Assembly: GCA_029204225.1 (NCBI GenBank) | Contig: CM055105.1 | Span: forward strand, 12,962,654 to 13,026,653 | Direction: 5' to 3' | Length of the DNA: 64,000 nt | Source: Diphasiastrum complanatum | Taxonomy: Eukaryota > Streptophyta > Lycopodiopsida > Lycopodiales > Lycopodiaceae | Shown here: positions 9,424 through 20,751 of the stretch, piece after piece | How positions within the stretch are numbered: the stretch's first letter is position 1 | Layout of the letters: each line of letters opens with the position of its first letter | Translations under genes and position numbers: made by a program | Notes under the pieces: generated by a model | Seen by the model: only the letters and a program-made list of their open reading frames with translations | Databases searched by the model: none | Told to the model about the DNA's origin: nothing

Positions 9424-11194
9424 TTATAACAACAATCTCGTCTTTCTAACTGAATTTGAATTGGAGATCATTGAACTCAACGCTTCAGTTCTTGTGTTTT
9501 GAAAGTGTCTTTGGCCCAAAACTCCTCTGTAAAACCATTGGAATATCTCAACCAATGCATTACTAAGACCCTTTCCTTCGCCATGGTGTGAATTTTTGAA
9601 ATATGCAGCCTTTGCCCTATAATGACTCTTTTCCATGCCTTGCGTATTCCAGATAGCTAATGATCCATAGGTTTTCATAAACCAAGGTCCATGAGCATAG
9701 AAGATGTGTTGTTCACATAAAATTTGTATTAGTTTGAATCTTTATAAATACATAAATGTGAAAGTAAAAATATGAGACACACATACCATGTAGTGAGTTA
9801 TGTGTGTTTTCCCCCATGCATCGATCATCAATTGAATAAATGTTTGGACTGCTCTTGCGTATCTATCCAAATCTTCGTCTCTCACAATCTTTTTGTTGAT
9901 AGTTTGTGACAAGGCATCAAATGCTTGCCAAACCTTAGCATGTGTACTTGCCATGCAAGGATCTGAGCCAACATTTGTTGTGCATTGACATATTTTCTTC
10001 CAGTACTCCCATTCAACACTGCTTTCATGTACAGTATGATTTGACAATAAGTGTCTCACTTTCGCACCACCTATTGAAACTTTTGCTGGAACATCTTGCA
10101 TTTTTCCACTCATCTCAACGTGTTTGGTAAGACTCACATGGCCCCCATGCAATCCCATATCGGATAAAATTATCTCTAGATTTCTAATGCTAACATCTGC
10201 TCTTGATTTGGGCTGCATGTTCCATACGTAACAACAATGCAAAAATAATAATTTGTCCAGTATTTGTAATTCACCATGCATTGTGCAAAAATGGACTCTT
10301 TCAAAGCGGAATGTTCAACACAAGACTCCAAGCTTTGTCTAGATTGTGCCTATTTGGTGCAAGATGTTGGTTGCAATTCAAAATACTTTTGTTTCGTCCA
10401 GATTCAAACACACAATATATACAAAAATTCTTTGCATTTGCACTGAGACCACAACCGTACATGCATTTCAAGGTCTTCAAATCAGCAGCTAGGTGCCATT
10501 CTACAACAAAGATTTCTCCTTCAACATTGAGCAATTTGCCTTCATTTTGTGCATGCATTATCTTAGATATACTACATTTTTCAAATAGCCACTTCAGTAC
10601 TTCGTGAGACTCCTTAGGAACTTCAAATACGACTATCCACCATATGTGATTTTCGGATTGCACGCTAAATTCTTTACAATAACTTCCGACAAACTGTTGC
10701 AATTCACGATTCATCAAGGTGATTGTGACACGTTCAAGTTTACGCCCTTTTATAATTTCTGCTTTGTCCAACTAAATTACAAATATAACTTTACCTCCGC
10801 AATCTATAAAACAAAAATTTCATTACGAAAACATATTAGTTGAAGAAAAGCATACAATTGAAAACCAAAATCTACAAGAAATGTTCTTACCATTTGTTTT
10901 AACTTTGTAATGTCGGATCATTATTGCTTGGACCATTTCCAGACCTAAGAATATATTATTGCCTTGATGATAATGAAAACATGTCGAAGGTCCTTTCTTC
11001 TTATTGGTTATTGTAAAAGAATCCTCAATATGCTGAAACTCTCCTGATTCAGAGAGCAAAATCGAATTGCATTCTCGTTTGGCGGATTCAACAAGTTTAT
11101 AAGTAGGTATTATTTGCCAATGTCTCAGCTTGGATTCTTCGAGAATCCATTGCTTGACAATAGCCAAGCAGTCCATTCCCACCATCCCCAACAA
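9424..11194 (-). pseudogene. Transposase-like gene of an unnamed family, broken
   Basis: Four collinear minus-strand pieces look like one protein of about 500-550 residues. From the N-terminus: IIPTYKLVESAKRECNSIL (about 11110-11060); a middle part with ADLKTLKCMYGCGLSANAKN followed by FCIYC, a possible zinc pair; FERVHFCTMHGELQILDKL with a frameshift at about 10300; MGLHGGHVSLTKHVEMSGKM; DAWGKTHITHYM; and FMKTYGSLAIWNTQGMEKSH with KAAYFKNSHHGEGKG. The pattern (Asp-Leu-Lys before a CxxC, HxxC, a late Tyr-Gly-Ser-Leu and Gln-Gly-Glu motif) resembles an uncharacterised repetitive protein group I recall from cnidarian and other genomes, possibly a DDE-type transposase. An 89-base GT...AG segment (about 10890-10803) could be an intron. 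I cannot assign a function firmly. Confidence 0.5.
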
Positions 11195-11199
11195 ACCTT

Positions 11200-12000
11200 A
11201 ACAAAATATGTACATCAGAAAACTTAGGAGGAGCATCTACCAGTGGATTGTAAGGGTATAAAGCACCTCTTACCCATAGGTCAATATGTTTTTTGCCTTC
11301 TTATCTCCAACAATGCATCTCATACGGATTTAAGTTAACACCCCATGCAGCTTTGGTGGTCGCATAATCCTTCTCTAACTTCACATGTAAGTGACACTTG
11401 GTTGTCATCTTGAAGATGTTGAATTTCCCAAAAGAATCTATGTAGAACTTTACAATATGCCTTAATCAAATGGTGTCAAAGTTCAATGTGAATTAACCAT
11501 GATATAAGCTTTATTAGGCATATACTAGTTTCCATGCCTAGGGTCCTATTGTAGTTAGGACAATGAAAGGTCGTCCTATACTAACCCTACTCTAGTTGTA
11601 ATTTGTAACTTACCTACTAGTTGCCTATTATAGTCTATGCAAATAAACTACAATAGTCTATGAAAATGAGACCTACATCTAGGCCTTAACCCTTGCTCAC
11701 CTTGTATGGTAACCCAAGGTAAAGGTGCCACGTAGGATTGATTAGCACTAAATTAATTATGATTAGAGGACTTGTTTAGACAAGGAAGAGGCCCTTTTTG
11801 AGTCCAAAAAGGTCCCTAATGCTTTTCCTAAGCATGACTACGCCCATCAGACACGAACAGAACATTAGTGATAGAAATCATGTTCGATCTGATTACGTAG
11901 CCAAACATTAAGCAACAAAACATCAAAAAAATAAATTATCAATTGCAAATTATTCGTGAAGTGCTAGATTGAGCTCAACTGATAATCAGTTGTGAACAGC
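11200..12000. other. No recognisable gene
   Basis: The first part (to about 11350) may still belong to the transposase-like gene upstream, as weak minus-strand protein-like reading continues. The rest shows nothing I can name. Confidence 0.35.
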
Positions 12001-12630
12001 TAGACTAATAATAATTCGTGACAAACAAACTACTAGATTAAGCAATAAGAAAGTCAGACAGAATATAGAAAAACATTGCAAATTGACACAAATCGGAACG
12101 CAGAACAAACATAGCTATATCAGATTAAGTATAGCAAAATATACAAGTCAATAAACATTTTGAACATGCAGATGGTATTCAATATATATACATAATGTTA
12201 CAGGTGTGCAGATGAAGAAAGTACAAAGTGGATGTGCTGTTTGTGGGAGATTGTGCCTGTTGTCGTTGTCAAATCTGTTTGCACAGTTGCACGGGATGAG
12301 CATGAGAAGGTCGCGAAATCAACCTTCATTGAAAAGAACGTTGGTGAAGATGCGAAAAATCCGACACTCTGACAAATGCCTTAAAATTTGATTTATAGGG
12401 TACCTTCGTTTTTCCATTAGGACACCTTCGACATTTGTAGGGCAATGTCGCTTTTTTCCTATTTTTTGCCTGTGGAAACTTACTTGTATTTATGCAAACA
12501 GTCAAGTTTTTCGCCTGTCTTATTTTACATGTACATATGCAGACTGTGTGACAACACAAGTAAAATATAGCAGCATGAATGAAGGCAGATTAAAATAGGA
12601 TTTAAGAGAGTAGAGGAGATAAATCCAACA
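12001..12630 (-). repeat. Probable 3' LTR of Copia B (inner end at 12630)
   Basis: On the minus strand the polypurine tract is followed by TGTTGGATTTATCTCCTC, a good LTR start, at 12630. The same boundary (TGTTTGATTTACTCCTCT) follows a related pol fragment at 29364. The outer end is not defined because no second LTR is present for comparison; the left coordinate is a guess. Confidence 0.5.
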
Positions 12631-12650
12631 CCCTCCCTCCCCCCCCTTCT
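12631..12650 (-). promoter_or_regulatory. Polypurine tract of Copia B
   Basis: A 20-base run is all purine on the minus strand (AGAAGGGGGGGGAGGGAGGG). It lies between the end of RNase H and the LTR start, where plus-strand DNA priming occurs in LTR elements. Confidence 0.8.
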
Positions 12651-12654
12651 TAAT

Positions 12655-13333
12655 CTGGATCCGTGAATGCCTTAATCTTCAGACTAAGCAATGCACAAAA
12701 CTTGTTGTGTGCATTAACCCTCAATGCCTTCATGAATATATCTACAACCATGTCTTGCATTCTACAGTACGTTAAGTTCACCTCCTTGTTGAGAACCTTG
12801 CCCCTGATATAGTGATATCTGATTTCAATGTGCTTACTCCTAGAGTGAAATCTAGGGTTGGCCGATGAGGCAATAGCACTCTGATTATCACAGAATAAAA
12901 TTGTGGGGTTGTACTGATACAAATTAATAGTAAATTTTTCAACCAAAATGCTTCTTTAATAGATTGAGAAGCAGCAATGTATTCTGCTTCTATAGAAGAA
13001 AGAACGATAGAGGTTTGCTTACGACTGTTCCATGAGATAGGACCGTCGTTGAAGAAGAATGTAAATATAGATGTGGACTTACGATTGTCTACATCTCCTC
13101 CCCAGCTTGCATCAGTTGATGAAGATTGTCGTTGCTGACTTCTCCATAGCAGATGCACTGGTCCATGGTAGCTCGAATATACTCATGACTCTTATGAGAG
13201 CCTTCCAATGGGTAATGCCAAGATTAGCCATATATTGGTTGGGTGAGCTTACAACAAAAGAGATGTCTGGTCTTGTATAGACCGTTGTGTACATGAGACA
13301 TCCAAGTATCGATCGATAAGGATATTCTCTCAT
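12655..13333 (-). pseudogene. Copia B RNase H and RT C-terminus
   Basis: YRSILGCLMYTTVYTRPDIS and related residues precede DASWGGDVDNRKSTS, SSIEAEYIAASQSIKEAFWL and LFCDNQSAI, which supply the acidic residues of RNase H. The tail HIEIRYHYIRGKVLNKEV and IKAFTDPD end just before the polypurine tract. Frameshifts lie near 13130 and 12930. Confidence 0.87.
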
Positions 13334-13339
13334 CTGCTC

Positions 13340-14289
13340 CTCTTTCTACTTGGTCTGGTGACATTGGTCCTTTGACAAATGCAAGCTTGGATCCATCAGT
13401 GAGTGAGCTAACTTACAATTCATCAGATTCTATCTGTCAAAAACATTGTGAAGATATCTTTGTTGAATAATAAAAATCACTCATCTTGCTCTGTCTCTGT
13501 GGATTTGAATGCCCAGACAGAAGTGAGCTTCACCCAGATCAGTCATGTCGAACTCAGAAAACAGCATATGTTTAGCATCCTTAACCAAATTGGTATTGTT
13601 GCTAAAAACCAACGTATCATCCACGTGTAAGGTGATGATAATGACGGATTGTTGCACTGACTTGGAATCAACAGCACTTGGTTGGAATCAACAGCACTTG
13701 GAATCAACAACACTTGGTTGGAATCAACAGCACTTGGTTGGAAATGTGTTGATCCTCTGAAACCAAACTCTGGCAGACTGTTTCAAGCCGTAAAGTGCCT
13801 TATGGAGCTTACAGCCATGATTCTTCATACCTTTCAAAATATATCATTTGGGCTTGATCATGTAGATGTCTTCTTCTATAACTCCATTCAGATAAGTTGT
13901 TTGCACATCAAGTTGATGCACTTCAAGGTCGGCTGCTGCAGCATATGAGCCCGGATCGATGAATGCTTGACTACTGGATTGAAAGTCTCACTATAGTCAA
14001 CGTTGGGGATCTGAGTGAATCCTCGTGCTACCAGTCTTGCCTTCTTTTGATCAATCGCTCCATTGGAATTGTACTTGATCTTAAAGATCCATTTGCAATA
14101 AATGATATTGCAGCCAGTAGGAGCTTCGACTAATGACCACGTTTGGTTCTTGATCAGAGAGGAATACTCTCTATCCATGGCTTCTCTCCAGAGATTAGAG
14201 TCTGGTTGGCTAAGTGCCTCTTCAACTATCGTCGGTTCCTGTATCAAGAGACATGCAGACTCAGGAGTATACCTTGTGGCTATGTGCAC
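13340..14289 (-). pseudogene. Copia B reverse transcriptase, disrupted
   Basis: TWSLVEAPTGCNIIYCKWIF and KKARLVARGFTQIPNVDYSE are clear. After a frame break near 13890 the strand continues to HVDDTLVFSNN (the catalytic box, His for the usual Tyr, both aspartates kept, near 13615) and SEFDMTDLGEAHFCLGIQI. A 16/20-base minisatellite at 13661-13740 sits just before the catalytic box and shifts the frame. The enzyme cannot be made. Confidence 0.85.
13661..13740. repeat. 36-bp composite minisatellite inside RT
   Basis: Units CTTGGAATCAACAGCA (16 bases) and CTTGGTTGGAATCAACAGCA (20 bases) alternate, giving a 36-base higher-order period and about two full copies plus a partial one. Confidence 0.85.
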
Positions 14290-14379
14290 ACTCGACTTGA
14301 TCTTCTGAGAGGAATTGATTGATGAACCACTCTTGGGACTTGTTGCCGGGTAGCAGCAACATCTTCGTCTGACTCGTTG

Positions 14380-15237
14380 TCAAGTAGTGGATCGACGATG
14401 GACACGAATGAACTGATCCTCGATAAAGACTGTATCCCGGCTGAACAAGATTTGTTGGGTATCAGGATCATACGACCTGTATGTGTTATCAGATGAAGTG
14501 TAATCAATCAAGATGGTCTTGAGACCTTGGAAGTCGAATTTCTTCCTTGTCTCTTTTGGGATCTGCGTGTAGGCGACGCATCCGAACACTCGTAGGTTCT
14601 TCACAGAAGGCTTAGAACCTGTCCACACCTCATGGGGGGTTCTTCCTGAGAGGGCCTTGGTTGAATATTTGTTTTGGACGTAAGCTGCAGTGGAGACAGC
14701 TTCGGCCCAGAAGCTCTTGGGTAGTGATGCATGTGCCAGCATAAATTTAGCTGATACAACCAGAGTACGGTTCTTCCTCTCGACCAAACCATTTGATTGA
14801 GGACTATAAGGAGTGATGAATTGCTGCTCAATGCCTTGGCTCTGGCAATACTCCTTAGATTCAGTAGAGATGTACTCTCCACCATTGTCAGACCTCAAGG
14901 CCTTGATCGTCCTTCCAGGCTCTTTTTCTACACGCTCCTTGAAGATTCTGAAGCAATTGAAGGCTTTTGATTTCTTCTTGATAAAATACACCATAGTCAT
15001 TCTGGAGAATTCATCAATAAATGTTATGAAATACTTTGCATCCTTCAAAGAAGGATTCTTCATCGGGCCACAAATGTCTGTATGTACAACACCTAACAAT
15101 CCTCTAGCAGTATGTTGATGGCTTTGTCTAAATGGTTTCCTAGTCTGTTTACCAACTAAACAGTCTTGACAGACAGGTAACTCGACTTTATTATCAGGAT
15201 AGTCTAGATCAAGAACAATAGAATGTTTAGAGATTCT
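14380..15237 (-). pseudogene. Copia B integrase domain, long open frame
   Basis: A 239-codon open stretch (15099-14380) with similarity extending upstream. The DDE triad is complete: HTDICGPM, RSDNGGEY and LVERKNRT. It is followed by FWAEAVSTAAYVQNKYSTKA and LRVFGCVAYTQIP, the C-terminal part shared by Copia integrases, then the strand-return segment DTVFIEDQF. Integrase inserts the DNA copy into the genome. This is the best-preserved domain of the element, but it is part of a truncated polyprotein with no start of its own. Confidence 0.88.
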
Positions 15238-15240
15238 CTC

Positions 15241-15916
15241 TCTCTCCCTCTCTTTTCACTACATTAATCATGATGAATGTATGGATAGTGTAGGAAGGGG
15301 TAGTGTTAAGGTGGTGTAGCGTTAGTGGAAAAAGTAGAAAGAAAATAAAGATAGCATCTAAGCTAGATTAGGATCCTATCCAAGTGTTCTAACCCTCTTT
15401 GACAAGCGGAAGGGCTATTCACCGACCAAATCTACATCCCTACATATATTTTGGGCATCCATTGATCCTTTGAATTTCTTTCGTTGCAGATGTTGATAGC
15501 GTCAATGGTTCCCCTTGGTCTTTAAATATATGTCGCCATCTTTATCTATGGACACTAAGCTCAAACAAATAAAGAAAATGAAGAAAATGGGAAGTGTATT
15601 TGAGAATGAAAAGAATGTTCCTAACCACAGTGGTTAGTTAACTACAGTTTCTGAGTATTAAACCCAAATTAACCTCGAGTTCCCAAATGCGGGCAACAAA
15701 AACATTTTTGGGCATCAGCTATTGTCCAATCACATTAGTTTGCTCTGCCCGACGGGATCTGAGAAAATGACCAAATTTTGGCCAGGAAAGAAAAAAAAAT
15801 TTCAGTCCGTCAAGCATTGTTACAGTTTCTCATAGGTGGATGTACTTTATTGGACCACATGGACGTTAAAAGCATGCGAAGTAAAAAAAAACATATCTTG
15901 AGTTCTAATATTCCCT
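15241..15916. other. Gene-free stretch after a short CT tract
   Basis: It begins with a TCTCTCTCTCCCTCTC run at the broken end of Copia B. Beyond that I see no coding similarity; single-base A-runs lie near 15790 and 15885. Confidence 0.45.
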
Positions 15917-16120
15917 AATGATTCTAGTCAAGGACTTGAATATAAACGTTGCCTCCACAAACACTCGAACTGTCTGTGAGATGTGCTTACTAGGAAAACA
16001 ACCTAGAACTAGATTTCCAAAGGGACAAGCCACTAGAGCTAAATCCATTCTTGAATTGATACATAGTGATCTACGTGGCCCTATGAGCACACCCTCTCTA
16101 GGTTCTGCATTGATTATTAT
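15917..16120 (+). mobile_element. Copia pre-integrase fragment
   Basis: The plus strand reads TVCEMCLLGKQPRTRFPKG then ILELIHSDLRGPMSTPSLGS. This is the end of the His/Cys region and the start of integrase, including the first catalytic aspartate in HSDLRGPM. It breaks off directly afterwards. It is a lone fragment in the opposite orientation to Copia B. Confidence 0.85.
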
Positions 16121-16379
16121 GTTGTCCGATTCTGGAGACGACATGGAATATTCTAGAATATGGCAAGAGGCTTCTGCAATAAGCCCAAACACTACATAAT
16201 TGAAGTAGAGAAGTATTAGAAACATGCGACCAGTTGGCATCCTGCATATGTGAGTCCAACATTGGGCCTTAGGTTAATAACTGCCATGGAGCACAGTTAT
16301 TAAATAAAGTATTTCAAACTTAGCTTTTGTAAAGTTCCTAAGTTGGGAGACACAACTTGTCCTCAAGAAACGCAAAGTG

Positions 16380-16667
<288 letters not shown>

Positions 16668-16722
16668 CCTTGGCAACCTTCACCACAGCACACGGACACC
16701 GCAACCACACGGATCATTGCAA

Positions 16723-16880
16723 ATGTCTCGCAGAGACCAATTGCCACCTACAATGGTTGATCAGTCAAACGAAGACCTAAGAAACAGGCGAAGCATCTAG
16801 AAGAACTAAAGAGGAAGATCCAAGAAGCTGAGGAGGAAAGGACAAAACTTAAGCAACATATGAGTAGATCAACCTTGATC
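16723..16880 (+). pseudogene. Gag-like N-terminal fragment with coiled coil
   Basis: From ATG at 16723 the frame reads MSRRDQLPPTMVDQSNEDL. After a one-base shift it continues AKHLEELKRKIQEAEEERTK, a charged heptad-type coiled coil. Its position after the LTR-like promoter suggests the first exon of a retroelement gag, but no lineage is evident. Confidence 0.35.
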
Positions 16881-17029
16881 AAAAGAAACTCTCTGTAGCA
16901 ATGATAGTTGAATCCCCTCTTATAAAGCCCAAAGAGATCCAAAAGTATTCCTATCATTGAAATAGGATAATTTTTGGTCCTTACATTGGAATGATCATGC
17001 ACAAAGCATGTGGCCACAAAAATTTTCAA

Positions 17030-17740
17030 AATGATGTTTCATCTTTTATGGCTCTATTCAAACTATTACAAAAATAGTTATCCAATGAAATTGCTTTATC
17101 AACAACAAATGTAGATTTCAAAGCATCCCATTTCATTGTTTTGTCATAAAAAGTAATAAACACTATGAATCTTAAAGGTAAGAAACAAGTCACCTCATAT
17201 CTACTACTACTTTCCAAAAAGTATTCAAAGATAGTAGACTCTCCAATGCTCACCACCCTTTCAAGATGCACCTTGAATGGACAATTTGCATGCAATATGA
17301 TGACTCGGCCATTGTCATTGAGGACTCCCTTGGAAATCTCATGCTTTGAGGTTGATCCCCAAGATCTTCCTCCTTTTGATGCTCCTCCTCAATGCAAGCA
17401 AAATCACACTTTGCCAAGATCTCCTCTTGAGTGTCTCCTCCTTTGCCAAGCTCATTCTTTCAAAAGCAACACTGGCTTCCAACTTAAAAAATCTTCCATG
17501 TTTAAATCCCTTTGCAATGCAAACATCATTCTTCAAGATGAAGCAAACTCCAAACCACTTTCTAAGAGTAGACCAACACTAAGCATATTCTTGGTGATTG
17601 ATGGTACATAAGGGCATTTTCTAGATCCATGCATTTTGAGGATTCTAGACACAAAGAGATGGTGCCAACACCATCTATCCTACACTCTTCATCACGGAAA
17701 GGATCCAACATTTTTTCGACATCGTTGCCCAGGAGATAGT
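17030..17740 (-). mobile_element. Copia protease/pre-integrase fragment, decayed
   Basis: The minus strand carries CRIDGVGTISLCLESSKCMD (about 17690-17630) and YVPSITKNMLSVGLLLESGL, a Copia signature downstream of the protease active site. NDVCIAKGFKHGRFFKLEAS and HANCPFKVHLE follow. Stops and shifts are frequent. The protease triad itself is not present. Confidence 0.7.
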
Positions 17741-19050
17741 GCTAAACAGTCTTAGGAGTAGATTTTGGTTTGCATTTTTCTGCTATTTTCTCTCTTTTTT
17801 TATAGTTTTCTAACTCATCCTCAAGGTTTTTTCCACTATTTTGATGTCATTTTTTCTCACCATTGTTCCAACGAGCAGAGCAGACCCAAAGGCCTATTCT
17901 GTGAGGCGAGTAAATATTACTTGCACTTACTCACCTACGGTGATTTTTAATCGCCAACCCAATTTTTTTGCATTTTTACGCTAAGACTTTACTTGCTATC
18001 AGCACAGAGTGTTCAGGGACCTCATAGCTAACATTTTGGAAGTCGGAGAGTAATCAGCACTAGAACCATCATAGCCATCTATCACTCCATCCGCACTGGA
18101 ACCATCGTAGCCATCACTCATCATTGTGATCGGTCATAAATCTAGCAAACAATAGATCCTTCCTCAAGTTAGACACATAAAATATATTTTGAATATTGTC
18201 GTACTATACCAACAGGATTAATATAGATTTTATAGTAAATAATGTCGTTCCCACAGAGGACAACATTAAAAGTTATATTTGTGGTACAATCTATGACAAG
18301 TGGTTTCGAGTATTATTTAGGTTGTCGACAGACATTAAAAAGTAACCAGTATTATTTATGTTTGGAATGGGTAATGTTAATAAATTCAAAACAACAATCT
18401 GGATCTATCAATTGAAGGAAGCACGCTCTACAGATGAGATGTTATCAGAGTAGTACAACAATACTACACTCTGGCTGATTAAGATGTCAATAGAGAATCG
18501 CGATTGTTCGATGTATTCGCGACTGTGTAGACAATTAATTAATCGCGTTCATGAACTGTTCGTTTCTAGACAGAAGTCATCAACAACTAGAGCCCAACTT
18601 AATGAGATTGTTAGCAGACTCAAGATCACTCACACTCAGCAGTGCAAAGAACAGAGATAAGAGAGAATAACTCACAGAACTCTATTCACTTCTTCAATCT
18701 CTTACATAAGCATAAACTCTTCTCTCTCGATGATCGAGACTGAAGTGTGAGATCAATATATGTTCTATGGGGTGAACAAACACACCTCTTAAACAATAGG
18801 TGCGTCGCTCCCGCGAAAGGGTCTAGTTAACAATTAGACTGAAAATACGTTCGACTATACCATAGGAGGTATATTTAACTATGAGTTAAAGTTACTCTAG
18901 TTTAACATGTCTTTTCGTATCTAGTCGTTTCATATGGACGACCTAGTAAAGGTTATCCAAGGCAATGTCTTTTCCTTTTAAAGGTCTTGCCCTTAATCAC
19001 AAGGCAAGTACTTAGGAGATATATTCCCGAAAAATGACTTAGGCCTCTTC
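17741..19050. other. Gene-free stretch, possible LTR remains
   Basis: No coding similarity was recognised. Bases 18130-18900 are AT-rich with short inverted motifs and could be LTR or leader sequence of the flanking Copia gag fragment, but no boundary is visible. Confidence 0.35.
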
Positions 19051-19149
19051 ATGATTTATACTTAACCAACTCATATCTTCATTTTCGAGTATATCATGCC
19101 ATATTTATGTTGATATTCAATATTTAACATTTTCGTGGCATCACAAATA

Positions 19150-19745
19150 TTCACATCTTTCATTGTCTAGCTTGAAGGGAATGACTCCAATGCCCTTGAT
19201 CTAACACTCCCCCTCGTTGCCTTGTGCAACCTTATCACCTCCAATGATTGTCAACTAATGGAACCAATCTTGGTTGCCAGTCATGTGTCTAGTTGAGATA
19301 AATGTATTTGAAGTTTCATCTTCTCCATCTTCAAGAAGATTGCTCGAGTCTTTTAATTTTCCTTGTTTGATATTCCTACAATTTTTGTCCCAATGTCCAG
19401 GTTTATGACAGTAGAAACATTTTTCCTTCTTCTTCTTCTTGCCAAAAGATTCGGCTTGATTATTAGAAGAGTTCTTAATTGATCTATACTTTTACTCCTC
19501 CCACAACATGATCTCGTGTAGCTCTTCAGGGTAATCTCTCTCTTGTTGCAATGCCACTGACGAATACTTGTTATCCATTTCTTAAACCATTCAAACAAGT
19601 TTGAACAAGCTCCATGTCTCTCAATACTTCTCCAACTGAATGAAGAGCATCTCTCAGTGCCTTTATGTGTGTAAAGTAGCTCGTTGTATTCTCATTAGTC
19701 TCCATCTTAATATTATTCATTTTGCTTCTAAGGAACAAAAAATGT
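19150..19745 (-). mobile_element. Copia gag/protease fragment
   Basis: Minus-strand segments in order: ENTTSYFTHIKALRDALHSV, MELVQTCLNGLRNG, VSGIATRERLP, and the canonical knuckle CFYCHKPGHWDKNC (CX2CX4HX4C) near 19400. The protease region survives only as RHMTGNQDWFH, its DSG lost by deletion. IKGIGVIPFKLDN follows near 19190. It is a decayed relative of Copia A and C. Confidence 0.75.
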
Positions 19746-20409
19746 CAGAACAATTTGAAAGCATACATTTTTTTCTATAATAGATGCCATTACATTTTTC
19801 TTTTATTGGGAGATAGCTACACTTTGCCAATTGGTTTCTTATTCGCGTGTCTAACTTTCAGGGTTTAAAAGGGCCAATAGCTTAAACTTTCAGTTACTTT
19901 CCACGCATTATGTTTGTGAAATGGCCAAATATCAGTAGGAATCATAGAACCATCGTGAGGTGGTAACGACTTCAAGTCACATACATGCATTTGTATTTAT
20001 TTAGAAGGTCACAAAAGTTGAGAATGCTTACGCAAGAAAAACATGGTTCTAAGTAAAGCAAAGAACGCTTTGTTTTCAATGGAGCCAAGTTGGATAATAT
20101 CATTAATAATTTTAGTTTGTACTGAGAATTAGATACATAGCCCACATGCTTCAAAATTGGTTCAACCTACAAATGTGCTTTCGTGCTTGTGAAAAAGCTT
20201 CAAACTAGCCATATGAAATCGATAAAAGGCTAAAATAAAACCTTAAAACCTAAAATTTACATCTAGAACTAAATGATATTAAACCTTTAAAAAACCTACA
20301 AATCTAAATAGAAGCATTAAACGGGAATTTCAACAATTGCCCAATTTGTATTTGTCATTTTTTTTGCAAATGTGCACACTTCACTATAGGTTTGACCTTG
20401 TTAAAATGT

Positions 20410-20413
<4 letters not shown>
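19746..20413. other. Unassigned stretch upstream of psaF
   Basis: A minus-strand frame at 20154-19972 (MKHVGYVSNSQYKLKLLMIL) and a short one just beyond (CDLKSLPPHDGSMIPTDIWP) look protein-like but match nothing I recognise. The remainder is AT-rich. Confidence 0.3.
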
Positions 20414-20482
<69 letters not shown>

Positions 20483-20486
20483 GGGG
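20414..20486. repeat. (GA)n tract followed by a G15 run
   Basis: About 29 GA units run straight into 15 consecutive G residues (20472-20486). It lies about 265 bases upstream of the psaF start codon, within or beside the promoter. GA tracts can bind plant GAGA-binding (BPC) proteins; whether this one does is inference. Confidence 0.93.
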
Positions 20487-20511
20487 AATAGAGAAAGAAA
20501 ATAACCATTTT

Positions 20512-20601
20512 CTTATCACCACCTAGAGTGCACCAATCCAGAGGCTCCAACTCAGCTGCCTTCTCCATCTATCCACAAATAATACACACCAACACCTTAT
20601 C
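20512..20601 (+). promoter_or_regulatory. psaF promoter motifs (I-box-like, CCAAT)
   Basis: CTTATC, the complement of the I-box core GATAAG, occurs at 20512-20517 and again at 20596-20601, with CCAAT at 20533-20537. Paired GATAAG motifs are common in promoters of light-regulated photosynthesis genes. No clear TATA box was found. Confidence 0.4.
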
Positions 20602-20751
20602 TCCTTCATGCACCACACTCTTCCCTTACTACTACTACATCTTCATTTTTCTCAGTATTTTCTTCTCTTCTCAGTAGCAGCAGTAGCAGTAGCAGGCAGC
20701 ATCAGCTAGCAGCTGTTGGAGAGGAGAGGAGAGGAGAGAGGAGAAGCAGCT

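Larger units (their letters stand above)
12650..15240 (-). mobile_element. Copia retrotransposon B, 5'-truncated
   Basis: The minus strand encodes, in Copia order, the end of the pre-integrase zinc region (CQDCLVGKQTRKPF at about 15170), integrase, linker, reverse transcriptase and RNase H, then the polypurine tract and LTR start. Gag, protease and the 5' LTR are absent. Similarity stops at about 15240 within a TCTCTCTCTC tract. It belongs to a different Copia lineage from A and C, but to the same lineage as the 0.5 kb pol fragment embedded at 28907-29363. Several frameshifts and a minisatellite expansion disrupt it. Confidence 0.9.

Noticed and set aside
17165-17611. Plus-strand frame of 148 codons
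   Set aside because: Shadow of the decayed minus-strand Copia fragment, which shows recognisable motifs.
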